A DNA stretch of 64,000 bases from Halothece sp964463655 (GTDB taxonomy: Bacteria; Cyanobacteriota; Cyanobacteriia; Cyanobacteriales; Rubidibacteraceae). Below, piece by piece: positions 1-9,206 of this stretch. The stretch spans positions 1-64,000 of the forward strand of contig CAYXDG010000008.1 of the NCBI GenBank assembly GCA_964463655.1, given 5' to 3'. Made by a program: the position numbers and the translations under genes. Within the stretch, counting starts at the first letter, position 1; every line of letters begins with the position of its first letter. Under the pieces are notes generated by a model. It worked only from the letters and a program-made list of their open reading frames with translations. It did not search any database and was not told the origin of the DNA.

Positions 1-195
1 GGCAAACGAAATAAGAAGGTTTATACCTTTTTGTTCCGTTATGCTACTCACTCTGCAAACATTACATTCGATCGCTCATTTGCTTTCTCCATATAGCAGT
101 TCTATATTGGGTGATCCTCATTTCAATACCATAACTTTCTAGAATCAAGATAGGATCAGGGAAGAAAAACAGGAAACAGTCACGGATCACTAAAT

Positions 196-3075
196 ATGAC
201 GATCGCGCAACTTTGGGGGGCTTTCCTCATCTTCGTTTTCTGCCCAATTTTAGGGGCATTACCCCTGATCCGATGGTTAACCCTGCGTTTGACGGGTCAG
301 GACTTAAAACGCCTAGGAACGGGCAATATCTCGGTTTCAGCAGCATTTTATCATGGGGGAAAAGTAGCGGGGATTCCTGCAGTCATTTCGGAAGCTGGAA
401 AAGGCATTATTGCAGTCTTGTTGGCGCGATCGTTTTTTCCTGAAGACCCGACTTGGGAAATTGTCGCCCTGATTGCGCTTGTGATGGGACGCTATTGGGG
501 AGGTAAGGGCGCAGGGACAACCAATGTGATGTGGGGAATTTTAGTTCATGACCCGATTTCGGCGGGATTGATATTACTGATTAGTGGGATTAGTTTTACC
601 ATTTTGCGGAATCGCGTAGCAGGACGCAATGGGGCTTTGATTTTAATGACCCTGATAATCAGCTTACGCCATATCAATGATCCTTCTAGGATAATGGCAA
701 TTATTGCCCTGTCGCTGCTATTGTTTGCCATATACTATAAAATTCCAGATGACCTTGATTTACCCACTCAGCAAGGGAAGAACAGTTCTATGTTTCAATT
801 CTTTCGCGGCGATCGTATAATCCTCTCCTTGGATCAAGAACTACCCGCCAAAAAAATTGGGCAAAAAGCAGCCACCCTTTCCCAACTAAAACGTTGGGGA
901 TATCCTGTCCCCTCGGGTTGGGTACTTCCCGCAGGAGATGACCCCCAGCCTTTGCTAGAATACGTTTCTCCCAGCAAAGAAAATCCTTTAATCGTTCGTT
1001 CTTCGGCAGTGGGAGAAGATAGCGAAGAAACCTCAGCAGCAGGACAATATCAAAGTATTTCCCATATTACCAATCAAGAAGCTCTTAAAGATGGCATCAT
1101 CCAATGTCAGGCTTCTTATCATAACCCCACTGCTGCTCAATATCGTCGCCAACAAAAGCAAGGAGAGAAAGAAATGGCTGTCTTAATACAGCAACAAATT
1201 CAAGGGGTTTTTTCAGGAGTAGCATTTAGTCGTGATCCAATCAATCAGATGGAAGATGCCGTTTTAATTGAAGCGTTGCCGGGGGGAGCAGCGCAAGTGG
1301 TCTCTGGACAAAGCACACCGCAACAATATCGTGTCATTCAACAGTCTCCTCCGAAAGTAGAAGGGAAAGGGGATATTCCAGAGTCTCTTTTACAAGAAGT
1401 TGCCAGTTTAGCTAGAGAATTAGAAGATCGGTTTCGAGGATTTCCTCAAGATATTGAATGGACTTATGATGGAGAACAACTCTGGATTCTACAAAGTCGC
1501 CCCATTACAACGCTTCAACCAATCTGGACCAGGAAAATTGCAGCAGAAGTCATTCCGGGGTTAATTCGTCCTCTCACTTGGTCGATTAATCGTCCTTTGA
1601 CTTGCGGGGTGTGGGGAAAACTGTTTACAGTGGTGTTGGGCGATCGCGCCAAAGGCTTAAACTTCCAAGAAACTGCAACTCTTCACTACAGTCGCGCTTA
1701 TTTTAACGCCACCCTACTGGGAAAAATCTTCCTTCGCATGGGTCTCCCCCCAGAAAGTTTAGAATTCCTCACCAGAGGGGCAAAATTTAGCCGTCCTTCC
1801 CTGCTTTCGACTCTTCGCAATGTACCAGGATTACTGCGTCTAGCGCTGCGAGAATGGCGTTTAGAAAAAGATTTCGCCGTTGACCAAGAATCTTTATTCA
1901 ACCCGACTCTCCAAGACTTACAAAATCAATCTGCCGATAGGTTATCCCCCCAAGAATTACTCACCCGCATGGACATGATTCTTAGCAGTCTCCAGAGTGC
2001 TACTTACTACAATATTCTTGCTCCTCTCAGTTTTTCCCTGCGTCAAACGCTCTTCAAAGTCGATGAAACAGCCCTAGATTTTAACGCTTTGCCAGAGGTG
2101 GTTTCCAGTAAAGCATTAGAGAAAATTGCTCAAGATGCTCGTAATTTGCTACCGATGAATAAAATTGAACCCATGACCGCTCCTTCTCTGTTTGCCATGT
2201 TGGCGGAATTACCTGATGGTGAAAGCATTTTAGAACAGTTTCATGAGTGGTTAAACCGTTACGGGTATTTAAGCGAAACTGCCACAGATATTGCGGTTCC
2301 CCGTTGGCTAGATAATCCTCGTCCCGCTCGTGCTTCCTTTACTCAGTTTTTCTTTGGTGAATCAACCCAAACGAGCCAGAAAGAGGAAATTTTAGATAAG
2401 CAGAGTGGAAAAGAAAAGAATGTCCAACAACGGCTGAATTTGAAAGGGAAAGTGGCAGAGATTTATAACCGCTTGTTAGCTCATCTGCGCTGGAGTGTTC
2501 TGGCGTTAGAAAAGGTATGGCTAGAAACAGGGTTGTTAACCGAAGAAGGAGATATCTTTTTTCTAGAATTATCCGAAATTCGGCATCTGGTCAAAAATGA
2601 CGACCCAAAACTACGCTCAGAAATTCCAGAGAGGATTCAGTTGCGTCATGCTACATTTACAGAAGATGAGAAACTAGAAGCTGTTCCCTACGTGGTTTAT
2701 GGACATCCTCCCGAACGCGATCGCGTTCTCGCTATGCCAAAAGTCACCTCTCAACAGCAATGGCAAGGAATTGCAGCCAGTTCAGGACAGGCGATCGGGC
2801 AGATCAAAGTTATTCGTGACCTCTCGCAAACCGTTACTGTTGACAAAAACACGATTCTAGTTGTTCCCTATACAGATGCAGGTTGGGGAGTCTTTCTCGC
2901 CCGTGCGGGGGGGTTAATTTCAGAAGTCGGGGGAAGACTCTCTCATGGCGCAATTATTGCCCGAGAATACGGCGTTCCCGCAGTGATGGATATTCCCAAC
3001 GCCATGCAGATTTTCCAAGATGGTCAAAGGGTCAAAATTGACGGACAAACAGGGATTGTGGAACTTTTGCGGTGA
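196..3075 (+). CDS. PlsY-like acyltransferase domain fused to a PEP-synthase/Rph-like phosphotransferase
   Basis: 959 aa. Residues 1-195 are a multi-pass membrane region like PlsY, the acyl-phosphate:glycerol-3-phosphate acyltransferase, with a GTGN motif near residue 42 and GGKGAGTTN near 102. From about residue 205 a soluble enzyme begins. It has a PPDK/PEP-synthase ATP-grasp domain (VRSSAVGEDSEETSAAGQ near 267) and, at the C terminus, a PEP-utiliser swivelling domain (GGRLSHGAIIAREYGVPAV near 912, phosphorylatable His about 917). The pyruvate/PEP TIM barrel of true PEP synthase is not visible, so the order ATP-grasp, linker, His domain resembles rifampicin-phosphotransferase-type enzymes. 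The domains are seen; the substrate of the second half is unknown. ATG 196 is preceded by AGGAAAC. The 3' end faces the ArsA gene with a 13-base gap. Confidence 0.8.
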   Translation: MTIAQLWGAFLIFVFCPILGALPLIRWLTLRLTGQDLKRLGTGNISVSAAFYHGGKVAGIPAVISEAGKGIIAVLLARSFFPEDPTWEIVALIALVMGRYWGGKGAGTTNVMWGILVHDPISAGLILLISGISFTILRNRVAGRNGALILMTLIISLRHINDPSRIMAIIALSLLLFAIYYKIPDDLDLPTQQGKNSSMFQFFRGDRIILSLDQELPAKKIGQKAATLSQLKRWGYPVPSGWVLPAGDDPQPLLEYVSPSKENPLIVRSSAVGEDSEETSAAGQYQSISHITNQEALKDGIIQCQASYHNPTAAQYRRQQKQGEKEMAVLIQQQIQGVFSGVAFSRDPINQMEDAVLIEALPGGAAQVVSGQSTPQQYRVIQQSPPKVEGKGDIPESLLQEVASLARELEDRFRGFPQDIEWTYDGEQLWILQSRPITTLQPIWTRKIAAEVIPGLIRPLTWSINRPLTCGVWGKLFTVVLGDRAKGLNFQETATLHYSRAYFNATLLGKIFLRMGLPPESLEFLTRGAKFSRPSLLSTLRNVPGLLRLALREWRLEKDFAVDQESLFNPTLQDLQNQSADRLSPQELLTRMDMILSSLQSATYYNILAPLSFSLRQTLFKVDETALDFNALPEVVSSKALEKIAQDARNLLPMNKIEPMTAPSLFAMLAELPDGESILEQFHEWLNRYGYLSETATDIAVPRWLDNPRPARASFTQFFFGESTQTSQKEEILDKQSGKEKNVQQRLNLKGKVAEIYNRLLAHLRWSVLALEKVWLETGLLTEEGDIFFLELSEIRHLVKNDDPKLRSEIPERIQLRHATFTEDEKLEAVPYVVYGHPPERDRVLAMPKVTSQQQWQGIAASSGQAIGQIKVIRDLSQTVTVDKNTILVVPYTDAGWGVFLARAGGLISEVGGRLSHGAIIAREYGVPAVMDIPNAMQIFQDGQRVKIDGQTGIVELLR

Positions 3076-3088
3076 CCCTCTTGAGCAG

Positions 3089-4975
3089 TTAAAACAATAG
3101 CTTTGCTGCTCCCTGTATGCGTTCTAAAGGGGGAATCGATCGCGGAAGATTCGGAAGACGGACTAAGGTTTGGTTGGGAAAAACACTCGCATCAATGGCT
3201 TTTTCCGCTTCATAACGATTGTGAATCAGATACCGTTGAGAGACTCCTTGTTCAGCCAGAGCTTGAATCATTCTTTCGGTTTCCGCCACGATCGCACTCT
3301 GATTTTGCAAGACTCCAATAAACTCAGTATAGTCAGCATCTTGTAATTTTTTATGGGTATTAACTACTCGTTTTCGCAGTTGGCGTAATCTCGTCATTAA
3401 TTCTATATGACCCGCAACCGCTTGGTATTTCATCCACAGTCTAAAAATCCAACTTAACCAGTCGGTTAACGCTGTTGGCATTTCTAAAAAGCGTAACAGA
3501 TGACCGGTTGGTGCAGTATCCACAATCATTAAATCTTGTTCCCCTGCTTCGAGTAAGTCCACAACAGTCAATAACGCTAACATTTCATCAACTCCTGGTA
3601 ATCCTTGCGATACCATTTGTCGCCATGCTGCCGGTCCATAAGCCAGTTGTAACCCTTCCGTGTCGCCACTCCCCCCACTCATCATCTCTGCCAACTCCCA
3701 CAGGTATCCTTCCCGAAACTCATCGAGGAGGACATCGGAATCAATTTCTTGAGCGCTAAGATTATCTGTAATCGCGATCGGGTCATGGCTAAGAGGAGTA
3801 TCTAAGGCATCGGCTAGAGAATGAGCAGGATCGATCGACATTAAACGAATCTTTTTGTCTGGGTGACGCTGCGCCATTCCCCAACCAATTCCCCCAACTG
3901 TGGTGGTTTTTCCCACACCTCCTTTTCCTCCGACTAAAATTAATTGACGACCTTCTTCAATCCAGTCGGGAAGACCAGGGAGAATTGGATCAGGAAAGGA
4001 AATCCCTTCAGGTGCTGTGATTTGTTTGATGTCGCCAATGGGTTCAATTTTTTTAAATAACTCATCTAATGCTGTCATTCCGACGGGATCGCTGTTTTGG
4101 TCTGGGACAAGGTATAAAGGAAGCGGTTGGGTGCTGTTGCGGAATTTTTCGAGAAGCTGCTGTTGTTCGTAAAAGCAATCAAGGGGGTTGGGAGAGTGAT
4201 CTTCACCTGTTAGAATTCGATTGACAAAAACCCCGCCACAAGGAATGTTAAGCTCTCCCAGAGAAGCAATCAAGTCTTGGGTTTCTAACCAACTCATCGG
4301 CTGCGCGATCGCACCAACAATGATATTTGTTCTGCTATCATCTTGGAGCAGCGATCGACCCCTAGCCAAATCTTGCTGCATCGTTTCTAAAAACTCATCA
4401 ATCTCATCAGGAGTATATTGACGGGATAAACTCTTCACCATCACCCGATGCTTCTCTTGAAACCCTTCTAACCCTCCCAAAAAGTTATCTAAAAAATCCA
4501 TCATTTCAAATAAGTGGAGACTGTGACCACTGGGGGCCATATCTACCACAATGCGATCGACCTCATCTTCATTAAACAGCCGTTGAATTTCTAAAACCCC
4601 CATCAGTTCATCTAAACCAGGCCATCCCAAGTCCCAGGCAGGGGTTAAGTCTTCCCCATCCACAAAACTTCCTCGTTCCACTAGGATTTCTAAAGTTTTC
4701 CCGTAGCGTTCTTTAAACTCTCCTAACAGCATACTTGCATCTAAAGCGCGAACTTGCAAATTTGGCAAATCAGACAAGGGCTGGGCTGTTGCTGCTACTG
4801 AAAAATTTAGCACATCGCCAATAGAATGAGCAGGATCGGTGGATAAGAGTAAAATCCTTTCACTGGGGAACGATCGCGCCCAATTTCGCGCAAAACTGCA
4901 AGCAACTGTGGTTTTTCCGACTCCGCCTTTTCCTGAAAAGAGAACAAGTTGTAAGTTGTTATAAGATTGCATCAT
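3089..4975 (-). CDS. Tandem ArsA/Get3-family ATPase
   Basis: About 628 aa made of two homologous ATPase halves. Each has the deviant Walker A motif GKGGVGKTT (near residues 14 and 346) and a DPAHS switch motif. ArsA/Get3 proteins use ATP either to energise arsenite efflux or to deliver tail-anchored membrane proteins. Two fused halves match the ArsA layout, but no arsB or arsenite-resistance gene is adjacent, and cyanobacteria commonly carry such proteins away from ars operons, so arsenic resistance should not be assumed. The frame stays open to a TTG at 5008; I prefer the ATG pair at 4975/4972, which puts the first P-loop close to the N terminus as usual in the family. Confidence 0.8.
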   Translation of the reverse strand: MMQSYNNLQLVLFSGKGGVGKTTVACSFARNWARSFPSERILLLSTDPAHSIGDVLNFSVAATAQPLSDLPNLQVRALDASMLLGEFKERYGKTLEILVERGSFVDGEDLTPAWDLGWPGLDELMGVLEIQRLFNEDEVDRIVVDMAPSGHSLHLFEMMDFLDNFLGGLEGFQEKHRVMVKSLSRQYTPDEIDEFLETMQQDLARGRSLLQDDSRTNIIVGAIAQPMSWLETQDLIASLGELNIPCGGVFVNRILTGEDHSPNPLDCFYEQQQLLEKFRNSTQPLPLYLVPDQNSDPVGMTALDELFKKIEPIGDIKQITAPEGISFPDPILPGLPDWIEEGRQLILVGGKGGVGKTTTVGGIGWGMAQRHPDKKIRLMSIDPAHSLADALDTPLSHDPIAITDNLSAQEIDSDVLLDEFREGYLWELAEMMSGGSGDTEGLQLAYGPAAWRQMVSQGLPGVDEMLALLTVVDLLEAGEQDLMIVDTAPTGHLLRFLEMPTALTDWLSWIFRLWMKYQAVAGHIELMTRLRQLRKRVVNTHKKLQDADYTEFIGVLQNQSAIVAETERMIQALAEQGVSQRYLIHNRYEAEKAIDASVFPNQTLVRLPNLPRSIPPLERIQGAAKLLF

Positions 4976-5145
4976 TGGGATTTGGTTGAGACTAAGCAGC
5001 GATCGCAATTGTAACCTGATTTTGCCTTAGTCATTAAGAAAAACCTAATCCTAAGCATGATCACTAAAGACCAACGACGAAGGACAAAGGACTCGCCAAA
5101 ATGTAAAGGAATATTACAAAAATACCATTATTCTGTCTTAACAGC

Positions 5146-5174
5146 TTGACGGTCTCGAAAAAACTCGCTAAAGT
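5146..5174 (+). promoter_or_regulatory. Putative sigma70-type promoter of the RHH-AAA-DUF1257 genes
   Basis: TTGACG (5146-5151), a 17-base spacer, then TAAAGT (5169-5174), 36 bases upstream of the first start codon. This is a pattern match only. Confidence 0.35.
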
Positions 5175-5210
5175 GACTACTAATACCCGGGTAAAACAAC
5201 ATTAAAGGAT

Positions 5211-5570
5211 ATGTCAGATAAGCAAAAAGTTACGCTTTATGTTCCATCGGATGTTCATCGAAACCTGAAAATCAAAGCGGCAGTTAGCGGTGAATCGATG
5301 TCAAGTTTAGTTGAACAAGCGGTCGTCTTCTATCTCAATCATTCCGAAGTGGTTGAAGAAGCAGAGCAACTCGAACACGGTCAAACCTACCGTCTGTATG
5401 AATGTCCTCAATGCGAGAGTGCACTCATCATGAGAGATGGGGAACTGACCTCCTTACAAGCTCAACCATCCCTAAAAACCGAAGAGTTGGCAACTGAGCA
5501 AGTCAATCAGCAAGTCCAAACTGCTGACCCAGATCAATCGCAGGATCAAGAGCAATTAGTCCCCTGCTAA
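5211..5570 (+). CDS. Ribbon-helix-helix-like small protein of the stress operon
   Basis: 119 aa. The first 50 residues (KVTLYVPSDVHRNLKIKAAV onward) look like a ribbon-helix-helix DNA-binding fold: one beta strand followed by two helices. Then come a CPQC pair (ECPQCESAL, about residue 64) and a Gln-rich tail. Next downstream, 71 bases away on the same strand, is the Ycf46-like AAA ATPase, then a DUF1257 gene. The arrangement recalls the Synechocystis slr0373-slr0374-slr0376 stress-responsive operon, recalled from memory rather than aligned. It could be the operon's autoregulator (inference). AAAGGA lies very close to the ATG. Confidence 0.65.
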   Translation: MSDKQKVTLYVPSDVHRNLKIKAAVSGESMSSLVEQAVVFYLNHSEVVEEAEQLEHGQTYRLYECPQCESALIMRDGELTSLQAQPSLKTEELATEQVNQQVQTADPDQSQDQEQLVPC

Positions 5571-5641
5571 GTAAACCCTAACTAAAGATGGCGATCTGCT
5601 CATCCATGATAGGACTGTATTTAAGGATAAGGTGAAAAGCA

Positions 5642-7150
5642 ATGCGCGAAGAGCTCAGTGTGTTAATCAAAGCTCAATATCCTCTTATCTATCTCGTAAC
5701 TCCAGAGGAAGAACGGGCTGAGCAAGCAATTTCAGAAATTGTCGAACAGGCCAGCGCCCGCTCTGTCTATGTGTGGACAGTGACTCACGGGATTATGGAT
5801 TATGGGAAGCCACAGCAAACTCCTCAGCGAAATACAGTTTCTCCAGAAGCAGCGATCGAGTGGGTGGTGCGACAAAAAGAAGCAGGGATTTATATTTTTA
5901 AGGACTTGCATCCGTTTATTGATTCTCCAGCAACAACTCGTTGGCTAAGGGACGCGATCGCGAGTTTTAAGGGAACTGACAAAATCATCGTTGTCATGTC
6001 ACCCGTTCAACAAGTCCCGATCGAGCTAGAGAAAGAAGTAGTCGTGTTAGATTACCCTTTACCCGACTTAGGCGAGTTGGATCAGGTGCTGAGCAAACAG
6101 CTAGAAAAAACCAAACAACGTCGCCTTGATAGCACTGTTCGCGAAAAGCTCTTAAGAGCGACCCTCGGTTTAACCCGTGACGAAGCAGAAAAAGTCTTCC
6201 GCAAAGTGTCTGTCACGTCCCAACGCTTCACAGAAGCAGAAGTGGATGTGGTTCTCTCAGAGAAGAAACAACTCATTCGTCGGAATGGGATTCTAGAGTT
6301 CCTAGAAGAAGACGAAACCATAGATAATATCGGTGGTTTAGAGGAACTGAAACGCTGGTTGAAGTTACGCTCAGAAGCCTTTACGAAAAAGGCAAGAGAT
6401 TACGGACTTCCTCAACCAAAAGGAATGTTAATTCTAGGAGTGCCGGGCTGTGGGAAATCTTTAACCGCGAAGACAACCTCCCGTTTGTGGGGACTGCCTC
6501 TGTTACGGTTAGATATGGGACGCATTTATGATGGTTCAACTGTTGGGCGCTCAGAAGCCAACCTCCGCAATGCCTTAAAAACTGCAGAATCCATTTCACC
6601 AGCCATTTTATTTATCGATGAACTGGATAAAGCCTTCTCAGGAAGTGCGGGTTCATCAGATTCAGATGGAGGAACATCCAGTCGGATTTTTGGGTCTTTC
6701 CTCACTTGGATGCAGGAAAAAGATTCTCCCGTGTTTGTCATGGCGACTGCAAACCGTGTGGAGCGTTTACCAGGAGAGTTCTTACGGAAAGGACGGTTTG
6801 ATGAGATATTCTTCGTTGATTTACCCAATACCCAAGAACGAGGAGATATTTTCCGTATCCATCTACAAAAGCGACGTTCCGATATTTCTCGCTTCGATTT
6901 GGAACAATTAGCTAAATTATCAGAAGGTTTTTCTGGGGCAGAAATTGAGCAAGCATTAATCGCTGCAATGTATGATGCTTTTGCTCAAGACCGTGAGTTC
7001 ACGCAGCTTGACATTATCGCTGCGCTGAAGTCAACCATGCCACTGTCCCGCACGATGACAGAACAGGTCAATGCACTACGAGAATGGGCGCACCAACGCG
7101 CACGACCTGCGTCATCCTCCGTCGCTGAATACCAGCGACTGGAGTTCTAA
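5642..7150 (+). CDS. ycf46: AAA ATPase, Ycf46-like
   Basis: 502 aa. The N-terminal 230 residues resemble the non-catalytic domain of Ycf46-type AAA proteins. A classical AAA module follows: Walker A GVPGCGKS near 266, Walker B ILFIDELDK near 322, a sensor region with TANR, and arginine-finger context GEFLRKGRFDE near 385. Proteins of this kind (Synechocystis slr0374 type) occur in most cyanobacteria and some plastids; their substrate is not settled. It is the middle gene of a three-gene + strand group, followed by two hairpins and then the DUF1257 gene. GTGAAAAGCA precedes the ATG, so the ribosome site is weak. Confidence 0.85.
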   Translation: MREELSVLIKAQYPLIYLVTPEEERAEQAISEIVEQASARSVYVWTVTHGIMDYGKPQQTPQRNTVSPEAAIEWVVRQKEAGIYIFKDLHPFIDSPATTRWLRDAIASFKGTDKIIVVMSPVQQVPIELEKEVVVLDYPLPDLGELDQVLSKQLEKTKQRRLDSTVREKLLRATLGLTRDEAEKVFRKVSVTSQRFTEAEVDVVLSEKKQLIRRNGILEFLEEDETIDNIGGLEELKRWLKLRSEAFTKKARDYGLPQPKGMLILGVPGCGKSLTAKTTSRLWGLPLLRLDMGRIYDGSTVGRSEANLRNALKTAESISPAILFIDELDKAFSGSAGSSDSDGGTSSRIFGSFLTWMQEKDSPVFVMATANRVERLPGEFLRKGRFDEIFFVDLPNTQERGDIFRIHLQKRRSDISRFDLEQLAKLSEGFSGAEIEQALIAAMYDAFAQDREFTQLDIIAALKSTMPLSRTMTEQVNALREWAHQRARPASSSVAEYQRLEF

Positions 7151-7153
7151 CAG

Positions 7154-7202
7154 GCTTTCTCTCCTGCTCTCAACAGGAGGAAAGGCTAGCACCTTTGCTA
7201 GC
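7154..7202 (+). promoter_or_regulatory. Two consecutive RNA hairpins between the AAA and DUF1257 genes
   Basis: The first hairpin pairs GGCTTTCTCTCCTG with CAGGAGGAAAGGC around loop CTCTCAA (7154-7186, bulged). The second is a perfect 7-base stem, GCTAGCA/TGCTAGC, with loop CCTT (7185-7202). They share two bases, so they could be mutually exclusive. No T-tract follows. They may be an RNA-processing or mRNA-stability signal, or a partial terminator (inference). Confidence 0.5.
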
Positions 7203-7299
7203 AGTTCAATTCAACGATCGCGTCCAATCTTAACATAGGGCGATCGCACTTGTCAAAACCAGTTAATGTTCAACTCTACCCATTAGGAGGATATCAATC

Positions 7300-7650
7300 A
7301 TGTCTCACTTTAGCACTCTCCGCACCAAAATCAGCGACGCAGAAGTTCTCAAAGCGTCTTTAAGCGACCTTGGTCTTAATGTTAAAGCCAACGCTGATGT
7401 TCGTGGCTATAATGGTCAACGTCTTCGTGCTGACATCGTTGCCCAACTCGAAGGGGAATACGATTTAGGCTGGTCTGAAAATAGCGACGGCACTTTCGAT
7501 CTCATCGCTGACCTTTGGGGTGTTGCTAAAAAGCATAATCAAACTGAGTTAATCAACTCTATTAATCAAAAATATGCGGTTAATAAAACCCTCGCAGAAG
7601 CGAAGCAACGTGGTCTCGAAAACGCTAACGTCAAGTTAGTCGTTCAGTAG
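7300..7650 (+). CDS. DUF1257 (Ycf35-like) protein
   Basis: 116 aa. It starts MSHFSTLRTKISDAEVLKAS and contains the DUF1257 core with a Gly-Trp/Asp-Leu-Trp pattern (YDLGWSENSDGTFDLIADLW). The function of the family is unknown; it is widespread in cyanobacteria and present in red-algal plastids. A strong ribosome site, TAGGAGGA, lies about 9 bases upstream of the ATG, much stronger than for the two genes before it, which suggests high expression. A clear terminator follows 60 bases after the stop. Confidence 0.85.
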   Translation: MSHFSTLRTKISDAEVLKASLSDLGLNVKANADVRGYNGQRLRADIVAQLEGEYDLGWSENSDGTFDLIADLWGVAKKHNQTELINSINQKYAVNKTLAEAKQRGLENANVKLVVQ

Positions 7651-7710
7651 ATTGATTCTAGGATAGGCGTTTGCTAAGAACGTCCTTACTGAATGTTCCT
7701 AAGCTGCAAC

Positions 7711-7739
7711 GGGTTAACCAAAATGGTTAACCCTTTTTT
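7711..7739 (+). terminator. Rho-independent terminator after the DUF1257 gene
   Basis: Perfect 9-base stem GGGTTAACC (7711-7719) / GGTTAACCC (7725-7733), loop AAAAT, followed by TTTTTT (7734-7739). Confidence 0.9.
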
Positions 7740-7743
7740 CGTG

Positions 7744-8505
7744 ATGAAGCAAATTTGGTTAATTGGAGGAACAAGTGACAGCGCTCTCATAGCCGCCAAA
7801 CTAGCGGATTGTGGACAGGCTTGTCTTGTGACCGTAACAACAAGCAACGCGATCGCGCTCTACCCAGAATCAGAGTTAATCACTGTGCGGGTGGGAACGC
7901 TTTCTCTCTTGGCAATGGTGGAATTAGTTGAAAGGTATGGGATAGAAAAGATTATTGATGCGTCTCATCCGTTTGCGGTGGCAGTCTCTCAAAATGCGAT
8001 CGCGCTGTCAAAGCAGTTAAATCTTCCCTATTTACGCTACGAACGTCCCTCTTTCACTCCAAAAGCTGATTCTCAAATAGTAATCCTCGATCACTTTGAA
8101 ACCCTTATTAACAGCAATTATTTACAGCAACAGCGAGTTTTACTAACTGTTGGCTATAAAGCACTTCCTTGGTTTCGATCGAGCCATGAAAACGCCGTTT
8201 TATTTGCCCGAATCTTACCTGCAATATCTTCTTTAGAAAACGCTTTAGCTGCAGGATTTTCTCAGAAGCAACTGATTGCATTACGTCCCCCCGTGAATTA
8301 TAAACTAGAAAAGGCATTATGTGAACAGTGGGAGATTTCCTTAATCGTCACGAAAGCATCAGGAAAAGCAGGAGGGGAAGAAATTAAACAAGCAGTTGCG
8401 AAAGCGCTTGGTATTCGTTTAATTATCATCGATCGGCCGCAGCTTAATTATCCTCATCAAACCAATTGTATAGAGGATTGTTTGCAGTGGTTACAGATTG
8501 AATGA
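7744..8505 (+). CDS. cobK: Precorrin-6A reductase
   Basis: 253 aa, CobK/CbiJ family: N-terminal nucleotide-binding motif IWLIGGTSDS, then DASHPFAVAVSQNA near residue 80 and GKAGGEEIKQ near the C terminus. It catalyses NADPH-dependent reduction of a precorrin-6 macrocycle in corrin biosynthesis. The frame is open from 7693, but that start lies upstream of the DUF1257 terminator; ATG 7744 places the Rossmann motif at the N terminus. Other corrin genes in the window (cobA at 26.7 kb, a cbiC-like gene at 30 kb) are unlinked. Confidence 0.85.
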   Translation: MKQIWLIGGTSDSALIAAKLADCGQACLVTVTTSNAIALYPESELITVRVGTLSLLAMVELVERYGIEKIIDASHPFAVAVSQNAIALSKQLNLPYLRYERPSFTPKADSQIVILDHFETLINSNYLQQQRVLLTVGYKALPWFRSSHENAVLFARILPAISSLENALAAGFSQKQLIALRPPVNYKLEKALCEQWEISLIVTKASGKAGGEEIKQAVAKALGIRLIIIDRPQLNYPHQTNCIEDCLQWLQIE

Positions 8506-8672
8506 GAAGACTCACTCAAAAATAGGATGTCTTCAGAAGATTGATCCACCCCGCTTCGCCCTCTGTTGGGGACTGTCGCGCTCTCGCTTTAAAGAATTGG
8601 GGATCATACTATTCTGAGAATTGTGCTAAGATACATTACGGAAATTAATAAACTTAATAATCAAAATAAATA

Positions 8673-8999
8673 ATGCAAGCAACTCACAAGCAATGGTCTT
8701 CTCAGGAAGAGAAAATTGCACAAGAAGCGTTCAATAAGGCTTATGAAAGGGAGATCACCGCTTTGATGCAAGAGGTGGAGCGACGAGCCAAGCGAGCAGA
8801 AGCACCAGAAGACTTATGGCATTTACATGATCTTTTGAGTGCGAAACGCCACGAAATTGATGGTAAATATCATTATGACATTTCAACCCTTCTTTTTATT
8901 CTTGCTGAGTTAGTGCAGGGAGGATGGTTAAACTTACAGGAGTTACAGGGGTTAGAAAAGGATAAGATTTCTAAAATTAAAGCTCTAACTCTTATGTAA
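8673..8999 (+). CDS. frp: Fluorescence recovery protein
   Basis: 108 aa. It contains the FRP signature DLWHLHDLLSAKRHEIDGKY (residues 49-68) and ends KISKIKALTLM, matching Synechocystis Slr1964 as I remember it. The conserved Trp, Asp/His pair and Arg of the OCP-interaction face are all present. FRP binds the activated orange carotenoid protein at the phycobilisome and speeds its return to the inactive form, ending photoprotective quenching. OCP is often the neighbour; here none is present within the window, so frp is separated from ocp or ocp lies elsewhere. Confidence 0.9.
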   Translation: MQATHKQWSSQEEKIAQEAFNKAYEREITALMQEVERRAKRAEAPEDLWHLHDLLSAKRHEIDGKYHYDISTLLFILAELVQGGWLNLQELQGLEKDKISKIKALTLM

Positions 9000-9125
9000 A
9001 GAGCGATTATTCTCATAGCGAAAGTTTTGGGATTCCAATTCGGGGTTGCTCGGACCATTGGCGCGATCGCATTTAGCATGATCATTGGTTTAGGGATGCA
9101 ATTTTATGGAACATTGGTTGGATAG
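9000..9125 (+). pseudogene. Remnant of a permease C terminus
   Basis: A 41-codon open stretch with no start codon begins immediately after the frp stop, in frame with it. It reads like the last membrane helix of an ArsP/COG0701-type permease (LGFQFGVARTIGAIAFSMII) and ends with TAG at 9123. The rest of the gene is absent. Assignment is from the look of the sequence only. Confidence 0.35.
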
Positions 9126-9206
9126 TCCTTCTTTAATTCGTGATTCCATTTCACAAAGCTAACAGAATCCAAATTCGATCTCGAAAATCACTGGTTTCAG
9201 CAACTC

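Noticed and set aside
3089..4975. Arsenite efflux operon
   Set aside because: No arsB, arsC or arsR neighbours, and lone ArsA/Get3 proteins are usual in cyanobacteria.
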